DNA from: an uncultured Bacteroides sp.
GTDB taxonomy: Bacteria > Bacteroidota > Bacteroidia > Bacteroidales > Bacteroidaceae
Assembly: GCA_946628545.1 (NCBI GenBank)
Contig: CAMOWU010000013.1
Span: 1 to 49,357, forward strand
Direction of reading: 5' to 3'
DNA length: 49,357 nt
A model generated the notes under the pieces. That model searched no databases. It was not told the DNA's origin and saw nothing but the letters and a program-made list of their open reading frames with translations. Position numbers and translations under genes: made by a program. Shown here in pieces: positions 8,089 through 16,643 of the stretch (positions are counted from its first letter, which is position 1; each line of letters opens with the position of its first letter).

Positions 8089-8736
8089 ATGCAGTTAATA
8101 TCACCTTCTTTATTAGCAGCCGACTTCGCACACCTCGACAGGGAAATCGACATGATCAACACTTCACAAGCCGACTGGCTACACCTCGACGTGATGGACG
8201 GTGTCTTCGTCCCTAACATATCATTTGGATTCCCTGTGCTCGAGGCGGTGGCAAAGATATGCACCAAGCCACTCGACGTACACCTGATGATCGTGCAACC
8301 AGAGAAATTCATCCCTCAAGTACGCGATCTGGGTGCGATGATGATGAACGTGCACTACGAGGCTTGCCCTCACCTGCACCGGGTGGTGCAGCAGATACAC
8401 GAGGCTGGCATGAAAGCCGGTGTGACGCTCAACCCCTCTACGCCCGTATGTATGTTGCGCGATATCATACAAGATGTCGATATGGTACTGCTGATGACCG
8501 TCAATCCCGGATTCGGAGGACAGAAGTTCATCGAGCACTCCACGGAGAAGGTACATGAGCTAAAACAACTCATCACACAGACTGGCAGCCATGCCCTTAT
8601 CGAAGTAGATGGGGGTGTGAAAGCCGACACAGGAAGGAGACTCGCTGACAGCGGAACCGACGTCTTGGTGGCTGGATCTTATGTCTTCGGGGCTGAAAAC
8701 CCTCACGAGAGAATCCTCACGCTCAAGAACCTCTAA
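8089..8736 (+). CDS. rpe: Ribulose-phosphate 3-epimerase
   Basis: Interconverts D-ribulose 5-phosphate and D-xylulose 5-phosphate in the pentose phosphate pathway. The 215-residue TIM-barrel protein shows the expected motifs: SLLAADFAHL at the start, LDVMDGVFVPNISFG (metal and catalytic Asp/His region), HLMI, MTVNPGFGGQ and the phosphate-binding DGGV near the end. Length is typical. It lies between the coiled-coil membrane protein and comEC, with gaps short enough for one transcript. Confidence 0.95.
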   Translation: MQLISPSLLAADFAHLDREIDMINTSQADWLHLDVMDGVFVPNISFGFPVLEAVAKICTKPLDVHLMIVQPEKFIPQVRDLGAMMMNVHYEACPHLHRVVQQIHEAGMKAGVTLNPSTPVCMLRDIIQDVDMVLLMTVNPGFGGQKFIEHSTEKVHELKQLITQTGSHALIEVDGGVKADTGRRLADSGTDVLVAGSYVFGAENPHERILTLKNL

Positions 8737-8742
8737 GACCAG

Positions 8743-10344
8743 ATGGCTCCACTACCCCGGATCCTCGTGGCTTTCATCATAGGCATACTGCTGGCCTGCT
8801 GCACCCCAAAAGTCTTCGGCCAACAGTATGCCTTGATTGTCTCGTTCGCCTCACTGCTGCTGACCTACATGGCATTGGTTTTCTTGGACAGAAGGGACAG
8901 AAAGACACATCACGCATTCGGAATCGCTGCTCTGGCCTTCGCCATGGTCTTGGGATTTGTCCGTACAGGCCTCTCACATCATGAGATGCACAGAGACTAC
9001 GGAAAACCGCCACGAACCATGGTTGCCACAGTGGTCGATTATGCCGTGGAGAAAGAAGAAAACTATGCCACACTCATCGACTGTGGCAAATACGGGGGAC
9101 GACAGCTGGCCTATCTCTGGAGCAGCAACGACCGACCTATGCGGCTGGAACCAGGCGACGTCATCCATCTCAAGTCCAGCAAGAGGAAAGTAGTGGCTGA
9201 TGAGATCAGGGAGATGGAACACAAAGGAAATCAAGAACGCAGGTTCTTAGGATATCAAAAGCATCTCTACTACTCCCATATCTATGCCACCCTCTACGCT
9301 TCGAAATGGTGGAAAGACAAGAAACAAGACGGGCAAAAGCGCCTCACTTGGGGCAAACTGAGGAAGAAAGTGGCACAGCAATACCGCTCTCTGCATCTGC
9401 CAACGGAGGAAGAGGCCATACTCACTGCCATGACGCTGGGCGACAGGAGAGCGCTGAAACAAAGGGGAATGCACATCTCTACGCGCTACTCCCGAGCGGG
9501 TGTTTCGCACGTGCTGGCTCTGTCTGGATTCCACCTCACCATCATCTACGCCTTGCTCGACATCTTATTCCTCTCGTCTTTCTACAGACGGAAGTACAAG
9601 TGGATTCCCCACCTGATGGTCATTTTATGCATCTGGGCCTATACCCTGCTTGCGGGAACACCGCCATCGCTGGTCAGGGCGGCATTGATGTGCTCGCTGA
9701 TATGTCTGGCTAAAGGCATTTACGGAGGAAAGCAGTCTGGATTGGACGCATTGGTCCTGTCCGCTTTCATCATGCTGGTTTTCGATCCTTTCTACATCAT
9801 GAACATCAGTTTCCAACTGTCCTATGCCTCCATGCTGGCTATCACGGTCTGCTCGCCTTCTCTCAGCAGGATGCAGACGAGAATCAACAAAGCGAACCTG
9901 CCAATGATCGCAAAGAAAGCCATCAGCTATATCCTTGGCATCATCCTCATTTCCGCCATCGCCACACTCGCTACAGCGGGAATCGTCGCTTACCATTTCT
10001 CCAGCATCTCGCTCGTAGGCTTAGCCACCAATATCTGCATCAGCATACTGGCCTCGGTGCTCATGACCGCAGCTGTGGTGTGGTGGGGCATCAGGATCAT
10101 CGGGGCGGTCACCACACTGGCTCAAACACCCATTGTCCAGACCATCGAAGGCTGGGTGGGAGACTGCATCAAGTGGCTGCTCAAAAGCATGAACCAAACC
10201 GTCGATTATTTCGCATCTTTCAGTCAAGCCACCCTCAACTGGAACGCGTCGCTCATCGAAGCCATCCTGTACTACATGATACTTGCAACCTTGGCTTTTT
10301 GGCTGTATAATCACTCAGCATTCCCCTTAAAATATCCTAAATAA
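8743..10344 (+). CDS. comEC: ComEC/Rec2-family DNA-uptake channel protein
   Basis: A 533-residue polytopic membrane protein. An N-terminal pair of helices and a soluble DUF4131/OB-like part (about 1-200) precede the Competence domain. The diagnostic stretch SRAGVSHVLALSGFHLTI lies at about 249-266, and several further helices follow. ComEC forms the inner-membrane channel for single-stranded DNA in natural transformation. The C-terminal metallo-beta-lactamase-like nuclease domain found in Firmicutes ComEC is absent; the protein ends after the helices. It starts 6 nt after rpe. Whether this strain is transformable cannot be judged from here. Confidence 0.88.
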   Translation: MAPLPRILVAFIIGILLACCTPKVFGQQYALIVSFASLLLTYMALVFLDRRDRKTHHAFGIAALAFAMVLGFVRTGLSHHEMHRDYGKPPRTMVATVVDYAVEKEENYATLIDCGKYGGRQLAYLWSSNDRPMRLEPGDVIHLKSSKRKVVADEIREMEHKGNQERRFLGYQKHLYYSHIYATLYASKWWKDKKQDGQKRLTWGKLRKKVAQQYRSLHLPTEEEAILTAMTLGDRRALKQRGMHISTRYSRAGVSHVLALSGFHLTIIYALLDILFLSSFYRRKYKWIPHLMVILCIWAYTLLAGTPPSLVRAALMCSLICLAKGIYGGKQSGLDALVLSAFIMLVFDPFYIMNISFQLSYASMLAITVCSPSLSRMQTRINKANLPMIAKKAISYILGIILISAIATLATAGIVAYHFSSISLVGLATNICISILASVLMTAAVVWWGIRIIGAVTTLAQTPIVQTIEGWVGDCIKWLLKSMNQTVDYFASFSQATLNWNASLIEAILYYMILATLAFWLYNHSAFPLKYPK

Positions 10345-10389
10345 AAAACTATATGCATCGGAAATAGATGCAGTTAGCAATAAATATTG

Positions 10390-10397
10390 TAACTTTG
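10390..10397 (+). promoter_or_regulatory. -7 element upstream of the DUF4827 gene
   Basis: TAACTTTG matches TAnnTTTG, 73 nt before the lipoprotein start codon. No convincing TTTG box at 19-20 nt. Confidence 0.5.
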
Positions 10398-10470
10398 CAG
10401 AAATTTTTCAGTTCCGACAACACTGAAACACAGAAAAGACAGAACAAACGCATCAAGAACAATAAGATAA

Positions 10471-11139
10471 ATGAGAAAATACATCTATTTACTGGCCGCC
10501 ATCATGCTGACTACGGTGACATTGGGTATCACAAGTTGCAACGACAGTGAAACCTACGCCGAAATGAGGAAAAAAGAGAAAAGAGCAATCGCCAGGTTTA
10601 TCGATGACAACGACATCTGCGGAAAAATCAAAGTCATCACCGAGTCGGAGTTTTATGCCAAGGACTCCACCACTGATGTCACCGCCAACGAGTTCGTACT
10701 TTTCAACGACGATGGTATCTACATGCAGATCATCCGACGCGGAGAAGGATCATCCATGCGCGAATTGGCAAGGGAGAACAACGACAGCACCATCAACCGA
10801 ACCATCCTCTGCCGATTCATGGAGTACGACATCGAAGCGGGCGACTCCACACTCACCAACTACAACTCTCCGTCGGTGGTAGATAAAATGCTCTGCAACT
10901 ACAACGACAAGAACATCACTTTCTCGGCATCTTTCACTGAGGGAATGATGCGTTCAAAATATGGGTCAAACGTACCCTCTGGATGGATCAAACCACTGTC
11001 CTACATCCGTCTCACCCGACACCTCTCTTCCATTGCCAAGGTCAGGCTCATCGTGCCTCACGCATCAGGAACGACCAACGCCTCCAACTACGTGCTTCCG
11101 TGCTATTACGAAATCACATACCAGCTCGGAGAGAACTAA
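10471..11139 (+). CDS. DUF4827-type lipoprotein
   Basis: A 222-residue lipoprotein: signal peptide with lipobox GITSC, so Cys23 is probably lipidated. The rest (AEMRKKEKRAIARFIDDNDI..., then FNDDGIYMQIIRRGEGS) resembles DUF4827, a Bacteroidetes family with an FKBP-like character. Peptidyl-prolyl isomerase activity has not been shown and the catalytic pattern is not obvious. It is 53 nt upstream of glmM and probably co-transcribed; this pairing is common in Bacteroidales, which suggests an envelope-related role. Confidence 0.78.
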   Translation: MRKYIYLLAAIMLTTVTLGITSCNDSETYAEMRKKEKRAIARFIDDNDICGKIKVITESEFYAKDSTTDVTANEFVLFNDDGIYMQIIRRGEGSSMRELARENNDSTINRTILCRFMEYDIEAGDSTLTNYNSPSVVDKMLCNYNDKNITFSASFTEGMMRSKYGSNVPSGWIKPLSYIRLTRHLSSIAKVRLIVPHASGTTNASNYVLPCYYEITYQLGEN

Positions 11140-11192
11140 AGGCTTATCATTTCCAGATCATCAATCATCAATTATAATTAGAATCAAAGACT

Positions 11193-12578
11193 ATGTCATT
11201 AATTAAATCAATTTCAGGTATCCGCGGCACCATAGGCGGCAGAGCTGGCGAAGGACTCAATCCTCTCGACATCGTGAAGTTCACTTCCGCTTACGCCACC
11301 CTCATCCGTCGCACTTCCACAGTGAAGAGCAACAAGATTGTGGTGGGACGCGACGCAAGGATATCTGGCGAAATGGTGAAGAATGTCGTATGTGGAACAC
11401 TCATGGGAATGGGGTTCGATGTAGTCAATATCGGACTGGCCTCAACCCCAACCACAGAAATAGCCGTCACGGGGGAAAAGGCCGACGGAGGTATCATCAT
11501 CACCGCAAGCCACAACCCAAGACACTGGAACGCGCTCAAACTGCTCAACAGCGACGGAGAGTTCCTCAACGCACAGGAAGGCAACGAGGTGCTGCGCATC
11601 GCCGAAGCTGAAGACTTCGACTATGCCGACGTAGATCATATCGGAAAATACAGGGAAGACAACACCTATAACCAGAAGCACATCGACATGGTGCTCGGAC
11701 TCAAATTGGTCGATGTCGAGGCGATACGCAAGGCCGACTTCAAAGTGGCATTCGATTCCATCAACTCCGTTGGAGGTATCATCCTGCCCATGCTGCTCGA
11801 GCAACTGGGTGTGAAACACGTGACACCACTCTACAACGACCCCACAGGCGATTTCCAGCACAACCCCGAACCATTGGAGAAGAACCTTGGCGACATCATG
11901 GGACTGATGGCCAAGGGAGGACACGACGTGGCTTTCGTGGTGGATCCCGACGTGGACCGACTCGCATTCATCGATGAGAAAGGACAGATGTACGGCGAGG
12001 AATACACACTTGTCAGCGTGGCCGACTACATACTCCGCCACACCCCTGGCAATACCGTCAGCAACCTCAGTTCCACACGTGCACTGAGAGACGTGACCCG
12101 AAGCTACGGCAAGGAATACAACGCCAGTGCCGTAGGCGAAGTCAACGTGGTGAAGAAGATGAAGGACACAGGAGCTGTCATCGGAGGAGAAGGCAATGGC
12201 GGTGTGATCTATCCCGAAGCACACTATGGCCGCGACGCACTTGTGGGAATTGCGCTCTTCCTCAGCCATCTGGCACATGAGGGCAAGACCGTCAGCGAAC
12301 TGCGCAAGACCTATCCCAACTATTTCATCGCAAAGAACCGCATCGACCTCGATGCCAGCACCGATGTAGATGCCATCCTCGCCAAAGTGAAGGAGATCTA
12401 CAAGGATGAGGAGGTCAACGACATCGACGGTGTGAAGATTGATTTCCCCGACAAGTGGGTACACCTGCGCAAGTCGAACACCGAACCCATCATCCGCGTC
12501 TATAGCGAGGCCAACACCATGGAGGCAGCTGACCAAATAGGGAAAGACGTCATGAACGTCATCCTCAGCATGAAATAA
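11193..12578 (+). CDS. glmM: Phosphoglucosamine mutase
   Basis: Converts glucosamine 6-phosphate to glucosamine 1-phosphate, the step before UDP-GlcNAc for peptidoglycan and LPS. The 461-residue alpha-phosphohexomutase shows all four motifs: the catalytic phosphoserine loop TASHNP (Ser106), the metal-binding DPDVDR loop, the sugar-binding GEGNGG loop, and the C-terminal phosphate-binding RKSNTEPIIRVY. In Bacteroidetes this subfamily is annotated GlmM, but sequence alone does not exclude phosphomannomutase activity. Followed by a strong terminator. Confidence 0.9.
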   Translation: MSLIKSISGIRGTIGGRAGEGLNPLDIVKFTSAYATLIRRTSTVKSNKIVVGRDARISGEMVKNVVCGTLMGMGFDVVNIGLASTPTTEIAVTGEKADGGIIITASHNPRHWNALKLLNSDGEFLNAQEGNEVLRIAEAEDFDYADVDHIGKYREDNTYNQKHIDMVLGLKLVDVEAIRKADFKVAFDSINSVGGIILPMLLEQLGVKHVTPLYNDPTGDFQHNPEPLEKNLGDIMGLMAKGGHDVAFVVDPDVDRLAFIDEKGQMYGEEYTLVSVADYILRHTPGNTVSNLSSTRALRDVTRSYGKEYNASAVGEVNVVKKMKDTGAVIGGEGNGGVIYPEAHYGRDALVGIALFLSHLAHEGKTVSELRKTYPNYFIAKNRIDLDASTDVDAILAKVKEIYKDEEVNDIDGVKIDFPDKWVHLRKSNTEPIIRVYSEANTMEAADQIGKDVMNVILSMK

Positions 12579-12600
12579 GCATCACCAACCCCAATATAGA

Positions 12601-12634
12601 AAAAGCCGTGGCATTAAAAGCCACGGCTTTTTTC
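12601..12634. terminator. glmM terminator, probably bidirectional
   Basis: AAAAAGCCGTGGC / GCCACGGCTTTTTT stem with loop ATTAAAA. A-run and T-run on the two sides allow it to serve glmM and also the convergent lipoprotein gene. Confidence 0.92.
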
Positions 12635-12642
12635 AGCTCCCA

Positions 12643-12667
12643 TCCCCTCACAGGGGGAGGGGTGGCC
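12643..12667. repeat. GC-rich CCCCTC...GAGGGG repeat (fragment)
   Basis: ATCCCCTCACAGGGGGAGGGGTGG, a fragment of the CCCCTCC-AAGGGGAGGGG family seen fully at 20.8, 27.4, 34.7, 36.5 and 46.9 kb. It touches the stop codon of the lipoprotein gene. Confidence 0.6.
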
Positions 12668-13335
12668 TACTTCTCCGCCACAAAAGTCTCTACGGCATCC
12701 AGTCCGCGGCTGACCAGCAGGCTGTCGCCTCCAGGAAAGACACTGATCACGACACCATACCAATGAGGAGCGCGACGCTCATGCCAGACGGGCCCGCTTT
12801 CCTTTGTCTCGCTCTTACGATCACGGACACGATCCATGCCATACCAAGTGAAAAGCCCCTTTCCACGGTTCTCTACATACACTGTAGAGCCCTTGCCATC
12901 ACCATTGGTGTTGTTCATGCTCCTGTACATGGCATCCGCCATACTGAAAAGAACCGTTCCAATAGCATTTAAGGTATCACCGCCATGAGTCACTTCCTGA
13001 AAGGCGGAGTCAACGAAAGTGATGCAACCGCCTGTCTTGGGCTGACGGTAGGCGACACCAAAACGTGGCTCAGGATTGCTCTCATGAACGGGCAAAGAGA
13101 GATGAACATGACCTTTGCTCAGACGAGCCAAGGAGTCGGGAAGAATCGTTCGAGTACCGGACAGCACCGAACCCAACCAGTACTCAGCGGCCTCCTCGTA
13201 CGTCCAACCATCCATGATGGGCTGACCGTCTTTTCCGCCATTGATGCGGGGGCGACCGAAATTGCAAGAAGCGAGCAGCAGTGCCAGAAGCACTACAAAC
13301 GCTATCGGATTGATCTTGAATGTGCTCTTATTCAT
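12667..13335 (-). CDS. Lipoprotein of unknown function
   Basis: I choose the ATG at 13335 because it gives a proper lipoprotein signal (MNKSTFKINPIAF... LLLASC, Cys24); the in-frame ATG 15 codons upstream would bury the signal. The mature protein of about 200 residues contains no family I recognise. Visible features are a conserved-looking WTYEEAAEYWLG near the N-terminus, mixed alpha/beta content and several Trp/Gly-rich strands near the C-terminus (WHERRAPHWYGVVISVFPGGD). It follows rprX-rprY by about 75 nt on the same strand, so it may be part of that operon or a target of it. Confidence 0.75.
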   Translation of the reverse strand: MNKSTFKINPIAFVVLLALLLASCNFGRPRINGGKDGQPIMDGWTYEEAAEYWLGSVLSGTRTILPDSLARLSKGHVHLSLPVHESNPEPRFGVAYRQPKTGGCITFVDSAFQEVTHGGDTLNAIGTVLFSMADAMYRSMNNTNGDGKGSTVYVENRGKGLFTWYGMDRVRDRKSETKESGPVWHERRAPHWYGVVISVFPGGDSLLVSRGLDAVETFVAEK

Positions 13336-13408
13336 AGTCGCTTTGTTGGATAAGGGTGATTGTATCCGTTGAATCCTCAAAAGGAGAAAGGAGGCTTACG
13401 ACCGAAGC

Positions 13409-14134
13409 CTATTCCTCCTTGTCCTCGATGTTTTCGTCAGAGATGACCAGTTTGTAGCCCTTGCCATGGACATTCAGGATCTCCACCTTGGGATCGTCCT
13501 TCAGATGCTTGCGCAATTTGGTGATATACACATCCATGCTGCGGGCATTGAAGTAGTTGTCGTCAATCCAGATGGTCTTCAAGGCGAAGTCGCGCTGAAG
13601 CAGTTCGTTGGCCTTGCTGCTCAGGAGAGTCAGCAACTCGGCTTCCTTGGTGGTCAACTTCACCTGCTCACCATTGCGGGAGAGGATCTGCTTCTGGGTA
13701 TCGAAAAGATAACTGCCAATCTGGTGAACAGTCGTTTCCTTGTTCTTCTTTCCACGTACACGGCGAAGGATGGCCTCTATGCGCATCACTACTTCTTCCA
13801 TTGAGAAAGGCTTGGTGATGTAGTCGTCGGCACCAATCTTGAATCCCGACAACACGTCCTCTTTCAGGGTCTTGGCTGTCAAGAAGATAAAAGGTGTGTC
13901 GGAGTTGAGCTCACGAATCTTGGTTGCCAGAGTGAAACCATCCATCTTGGGCATCATCACATCCAAAATGGCCAGATCATATCTGTTCTCACGGAACGCC
14001 TTGTAGCCTAACTCACCGTCGGCACACAACTCCACCTTATAGCCCTTGGCCTCAAGGTACTCACGGAGAAGCATTCCCAAATTCTCATCGTCTTCGCACA
14101 GAAGAATATGAGCCACATCAAAATTCTCGTCCAT
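13409..14134 (-). CDS. rprY: OmpR-family response regulator RprY
   Basis: A 241-residue response regulator. The receiver domain (about 8-122) has the acidic pocket EDD (14-16), phospho-acceptor Asp58 in LAILDVMMPKMDGF, the Thr of FLTAK and the Lys of ITKPF. A Trans_reg_C winged helix follows (about 135-232: LTTKEAELL..., RSMDVYITKLRKHL, GKGYKL). It matches RprY of Bacteroides fragilis in size and layout. It starts 4 nt after the kinase gene on the same strand, so the two are surely co-transcribed. Direct repeats upstream of rprX are a candidate autoregulatory site. Confidence 0.9.
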   Translation of the reverse strand: MDENFDVAHILLCEDDENLGMLLREYLEAKGYKVELCADGELGYKAFRENRYDLAILDVMMPKMDGFTLATKIRELNSDTPFIFLTAKTLKEDVLSGFKIGADDYITKPFSMEEVVMRIEAILRRVRGKKNKETTVHQIGSYLFDTQKQILSRNGEQVKLTTKEAELLTLLSSKANELLQRDFALKTIWIDDNYFNARSMDVYITKLRKHLKDDPKVEILNVHGKGYKLVISDENIEDKEE

Positions 14135-14138
14135 AAAA

Positions 14139-15671
14139 TCAGTTGTTTTTTATCGTTTGTAATTGTATAATGAATTTCGTTCCTATACCGAGGTCACTCT
14201 CTGCATGGATTGTGCCATTGTGGTCAGTGATGATCTTCTTCACGTATGCCAGACCCAGCCCAAAGCCTTTCACGTCGTGGACATTGCCGCGATGCACACG
14301 GTAGAACTTCTCAAACACCTTCTTCAAGTCGTCTTTTTTGATGCCTATACCGTTGTCCTGAATGGAGATCAAGAGCGAATCGCCCTCATTCCAGGTACTC
14401 ACCTTCAACTCCAGCGACACGTCCTCGCGGCGATACTTCACGGCATTGTCCATCAAGTTGAACATCACATTCGTGAAGTGCATGTCGTCGGCCAGGATCA
14501 TTGAGTTCTTGGCCTTCAGGTCACTGATGATCTTGCCTCCGTTCTTCTCAACCTTCAAGGCAAAAGTATGAACCACACCGGCTATCAACTCATTGGCGTT
14601 GATCTCCTTGAGCTTGAAGTTAGCCTTCTGGTGCTCATACATCGACACCTGCAGCACCTTCTCCACCTGGAAACGCAATCGCTTCGTCTCGTCCATGATT
14701 GTCGTTGACAGTCGGTCGAGCATCGATGGCGATTTGGGCAACGTCTTGTCGTTGAGCATCTGAGCGGCCAAAGAGATGGTCGAGATCGGGGTCTTGAACT
14801 CATGGGTCATGTTGTTGATGAAGTCATTCTTCATCTCCGACAACCTGCGCTGGCGGAAAATCAACACCAAGGTCACAATGAAGGAAATGATCAGCACCAA
14901 GGTGAAGATCAAAGCCGGCACAATGAATTTCAGAGAACTATATATATAGGTGCCCAGTGTGGGGAAATGTATCTTCAGCACACCCATCTTCTCCACTGGG
15001 TCGTTCTTGAATATAGTAGTGGAAAAGGTCGATTTGCCGTCCTTGTCTTCTTCAAAGTCTGGACAGGCATAGACCCTTCGTCCGTTGCTCGTCAGCACCT
15101 GGAAATGATAAGGGATGTCGATACCATTGTTGTGCAGATGGGCGGTCAGGCTACGATCCAGCTCCTTGAAGTCGATGCGCTCATCGAGCGGTCGGTCGCT
15201 GGCTGTATAGAGGATACTGTAGATGACCTCATCCAGCAAACCTTTCTCATAATTGTATTTATCAGCCAGCACTTTCGTCAAATCCACATTCTTGCCCTTC
15301 AGCTTACCTTTTGACATCAACTGGTTGCCAAAGTTGGTGCTGGCATGCGTCTCAAGTGAATAATAAACGCTGCCGTCGCGGGCTGTCACTTGGTGCTTGT
15401 GCTGGATCACAGACGAATCGGTCGCCACAATCACTGAATCGTAGGCTGTGGCTATGCCTTCCATGGCACTCGTGCCATTTTCCAGATAACGCCGAGCCTC
15501 ACTCACCTCCAACTGATGAGTGGCTTGGTAAAGACTGTGCTCCACGCTCTCATTGAAATGCTCACGGCGCATGTTCACAATCTCCTCTACATATTTCACC
15601 TGAAGCCCCAACAAACTCACCAACGAAAGGGCCATCAGAATGCCAGATATGATTATCGAAGTTCTGCGCAT
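14139..15671 (-). CDS. rprX: Sensor histidine kinase RprX
   Basis: A 510-residue membrane kinase. Helix 1 (about 6-26), a periplasmic sensor of about 215 residues, helix 2 (about 248-272), then HisKA with His290 in MTHEFKTPIS and HATPase_c with N-box NLMDNAVKY, G1 DNGIGI and G2 GFGLGL. It phosphorylates the adjacent RprY. RprXY of B. fragilis was found through effects on tetracycline resistance and porin expression; the natural signal is not established. The upstream region carries two direct repeats of GCGTTTTTAACACATCA type. Confidence 0.9.
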   Translation of the reverse strand: MRRTSIIISGILMALSLVSLLGLQVKYVEEIVNMRREHFNESVEHSLYQATHQLEVSEARRYLENGTSAMEGIATAYDSVIVATDSSVIQHKHQVTARDGSVYYSLETHASTNFGNQLMSKGKLKGKNVDLTKVLADKYNYEKGLLDEVIYSILYTASDRPLDERIDFKELDRSLTAHLHNNGIDIPYHFQVLTSNGRRVYACPDFEEDKDGKSTFSTTIFKNDPVEKMGVLKIHFPTLGTYIYSSLKFIVPALIFTLVLIISFIVTLVLIFRQRRLSEMKNDFINNMTHEFKTPISTISLAAQMLNDKTLPKSPSMLDRLSTTIMDETKRLRFQVEKVLQVSMYEHQKANFKLKEINANELIAGVVHTFALKVEKNGGKIISDLKAKNSMILADDMHFTNVMFNLMDNAVKYRREDVSLELKVSTWNEGDSLLISIQDNGIGIKKDDLKKVFEKFYRVHRGNVHDVKGFGLGLAYVKKIITDHNGTIHAESDLGIGTKFIIQLQTIKNN

Positions 15672-15698
15672 ATTCTATCAATCTTAAAAAATCACAAT

Positions 15699-15738
15699 GC
15701 GTTTTTTTAACACATCAACGCGTTTTTAACACATCATC
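15699..15738. promoter_or_regulatory. Direct repeats upstream of rprX (candidate operator)
   Basis: Two tandem copies: GCGTTTTTTTAACACATCAAC (15699-15719) and GCGTTTTTAACACATCATC (15720-15738), about 21 bp apart, which is two helical turns. OmpR-family regulators bind direct repeats, so this is a candidate RprY site. The start of rprX is at 15671, only 28 nt away. Confidence 0.5.
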
Positions 15739-15910
15739 GAGTGCAAATTAAACACAAATTCCATATATCTCCAAAAAAATATTTAACTATTTAACTGATT
15801 TTATCTAAATTACTCCCATATTTAACATTTATCGAATTTATAATTAATAAATCACCAACTCCACCCTCAGTATAAAAGTCAATTTCGACTCCTCATCGCA
15901 AAAGCATTCC

Positions 15911-15940
15911 GGTTGAGTGCAGGGCGAAGTGTAGCCCTGA
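15911..15940 (+). repeat. REP-like element, family B (GGTTGxGTGCAG + hairpin)
   Basis: CGGTTGAGTGCAGGGC...GCCCTG: conserved head GGTTGAGTGCAG and hairpin CAGGGC/GCCCTG. Same head as elements flanking the transposase gene at 43.2-44.3 kb. It is about 50 nt downstream of the HExxH protein. Confidence 0.65.
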
Positions 15941-15987
15941 TAAAAGGTCGCAAAAAAGGGGCACGAAAAACTCGCACCCCATATTGT

Positions 15988-16311
15988 TCACAGCCATTTT
16001 CTGAAGGAGAACAACTTCCTCGACTGCAGATAGTTCAAATTCTGGTCATTCACGTATGCCTCACGCTCAAAACTGATCCGGTAGTAGGCCCTCATGCCAT
16101 TACCTATTTGTATATAGCGAACCAACCATTCCACCAAGTACCACAGATAGAAGAACACCACAAGGAGTTCCAGCATCTGTGCTGTGTGGATTCGTTCATG
16201 ATTGATCAATGTCGGAGTGACCTTCACCCCTCGTTTCACAAACAAGATTCCAAACAGGTTGATGGCTGAATGACGACTAAAAGGCAATAGTTTGTTGTGA
16301 ATCACCCACAT
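15988..16311 (-). CDS. Small membrane protein with an HExxH motif
   Basis: A 107-residue protein with the motif INHERIH at 36-42 (His38, Glu39, His42), the HExxH zinc signature of metallopeptidases. A hydrophobic helix follows (about 47-65, LELLVVFFYLWYLVEWLV), then FEREAY (82-86), whose Glu82/Glu84 could supply a third ligand. It is far smaller than known M48/M56 peptidases and has no other domain. Similar short proteins occur in Bacteroidetes without assigned function as far as I recall. Peptidase activity is an inference; the motif alone occurs by chance in some proteins. Confidence 0.7.
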   Translation of the reverse strand: MWVIHNKLLPFSRHSAINLFGILFVKRGVKVTPTLINHERIHTAQMLELLVVFFYLWYLVEWLVRYIQIGNGMRAYYRISFEREAYVNDQNLNYLQSRKLFSFRKWL

Positions 16312-16377
16312 AAGCGAACCAATCTATTTATCGAATATCACTTTCACTCCCCCCTTTATCTCTAAATCCATCCTTCG

Positions 16378-16419
16378 TTGAGGTCGTGTGCCCGGCGGTT
16401 ACGCCGCCGGGGTCTCCAA
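16378..16419 (+). repeat. REP-like hairpin, divergent family A
   Basis: GTTGAGGTCGTGTGCCCG leads into the perfect hairpin CCCGGCGG-TTACG-CCGCCGGG (16391-16411). The GTGTGCCCG head resembles the family A elements that flank the transposase at 35.2 kb; a second copy of the GTTGAGGTC head is at about 27518. Confidence 0.6.
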
Positions 16420-16430
16420 CACCCCACAAC

Positions 16431-16638
16431 CTTTTAACTCCCCCTTTAACTTCCCCTTTAACTTCCCCTTTCACTTCCACTTTAACTTCCTCTTTAACTT
16501 CCCTCTTTAACTTCCTCTTTTAACTTCCCCTTTAACTCCCCCTTTAACTCCCTCTTTAACTTCCTCTTTCACTTCCCCTTTAACTTCCCCTTTAACTCCC
16601 TCTTTAACTCCCCCTTTAACTCCCCCTTTCACTTCCAC
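16431..16638. repeat. 12-bp tandem repeat array (CCCCTTTAACTT)
   Basis: About 17 degenerate units of CCCCTTTAACTT, with variants CCTC, CTTTCAC and a few 13-bp units. It ends 6 nt before the stop codon of the acidic-tailed protein and is not in its reading frame. On the minus strand it reads AAGTTAAAGGGG. Such an array can vary in copy number by slippage. Confidence 0.9.
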
Positions 16639-16643
16639 TTAAT

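Noticed and set aside
8743-10344. comEC considered truncated because it lacks the beta-lactamase-like domain
   Set aside because: Many Bacteroidetes ComEC proteins end without this domain; no frameshift or remnant was seen downstream.
11442-12536. Long open frame (364 codons) on the strand opposite glmM
   Set aside because: It is antisense to a well-supported gene whose codon pattern explains the open frame; the protein has no plausible motif.
16431-16638. Tandem array considered as a CRISPR
   Set aside because: Units are 12 bp with no spacers; no cas genes nearby.
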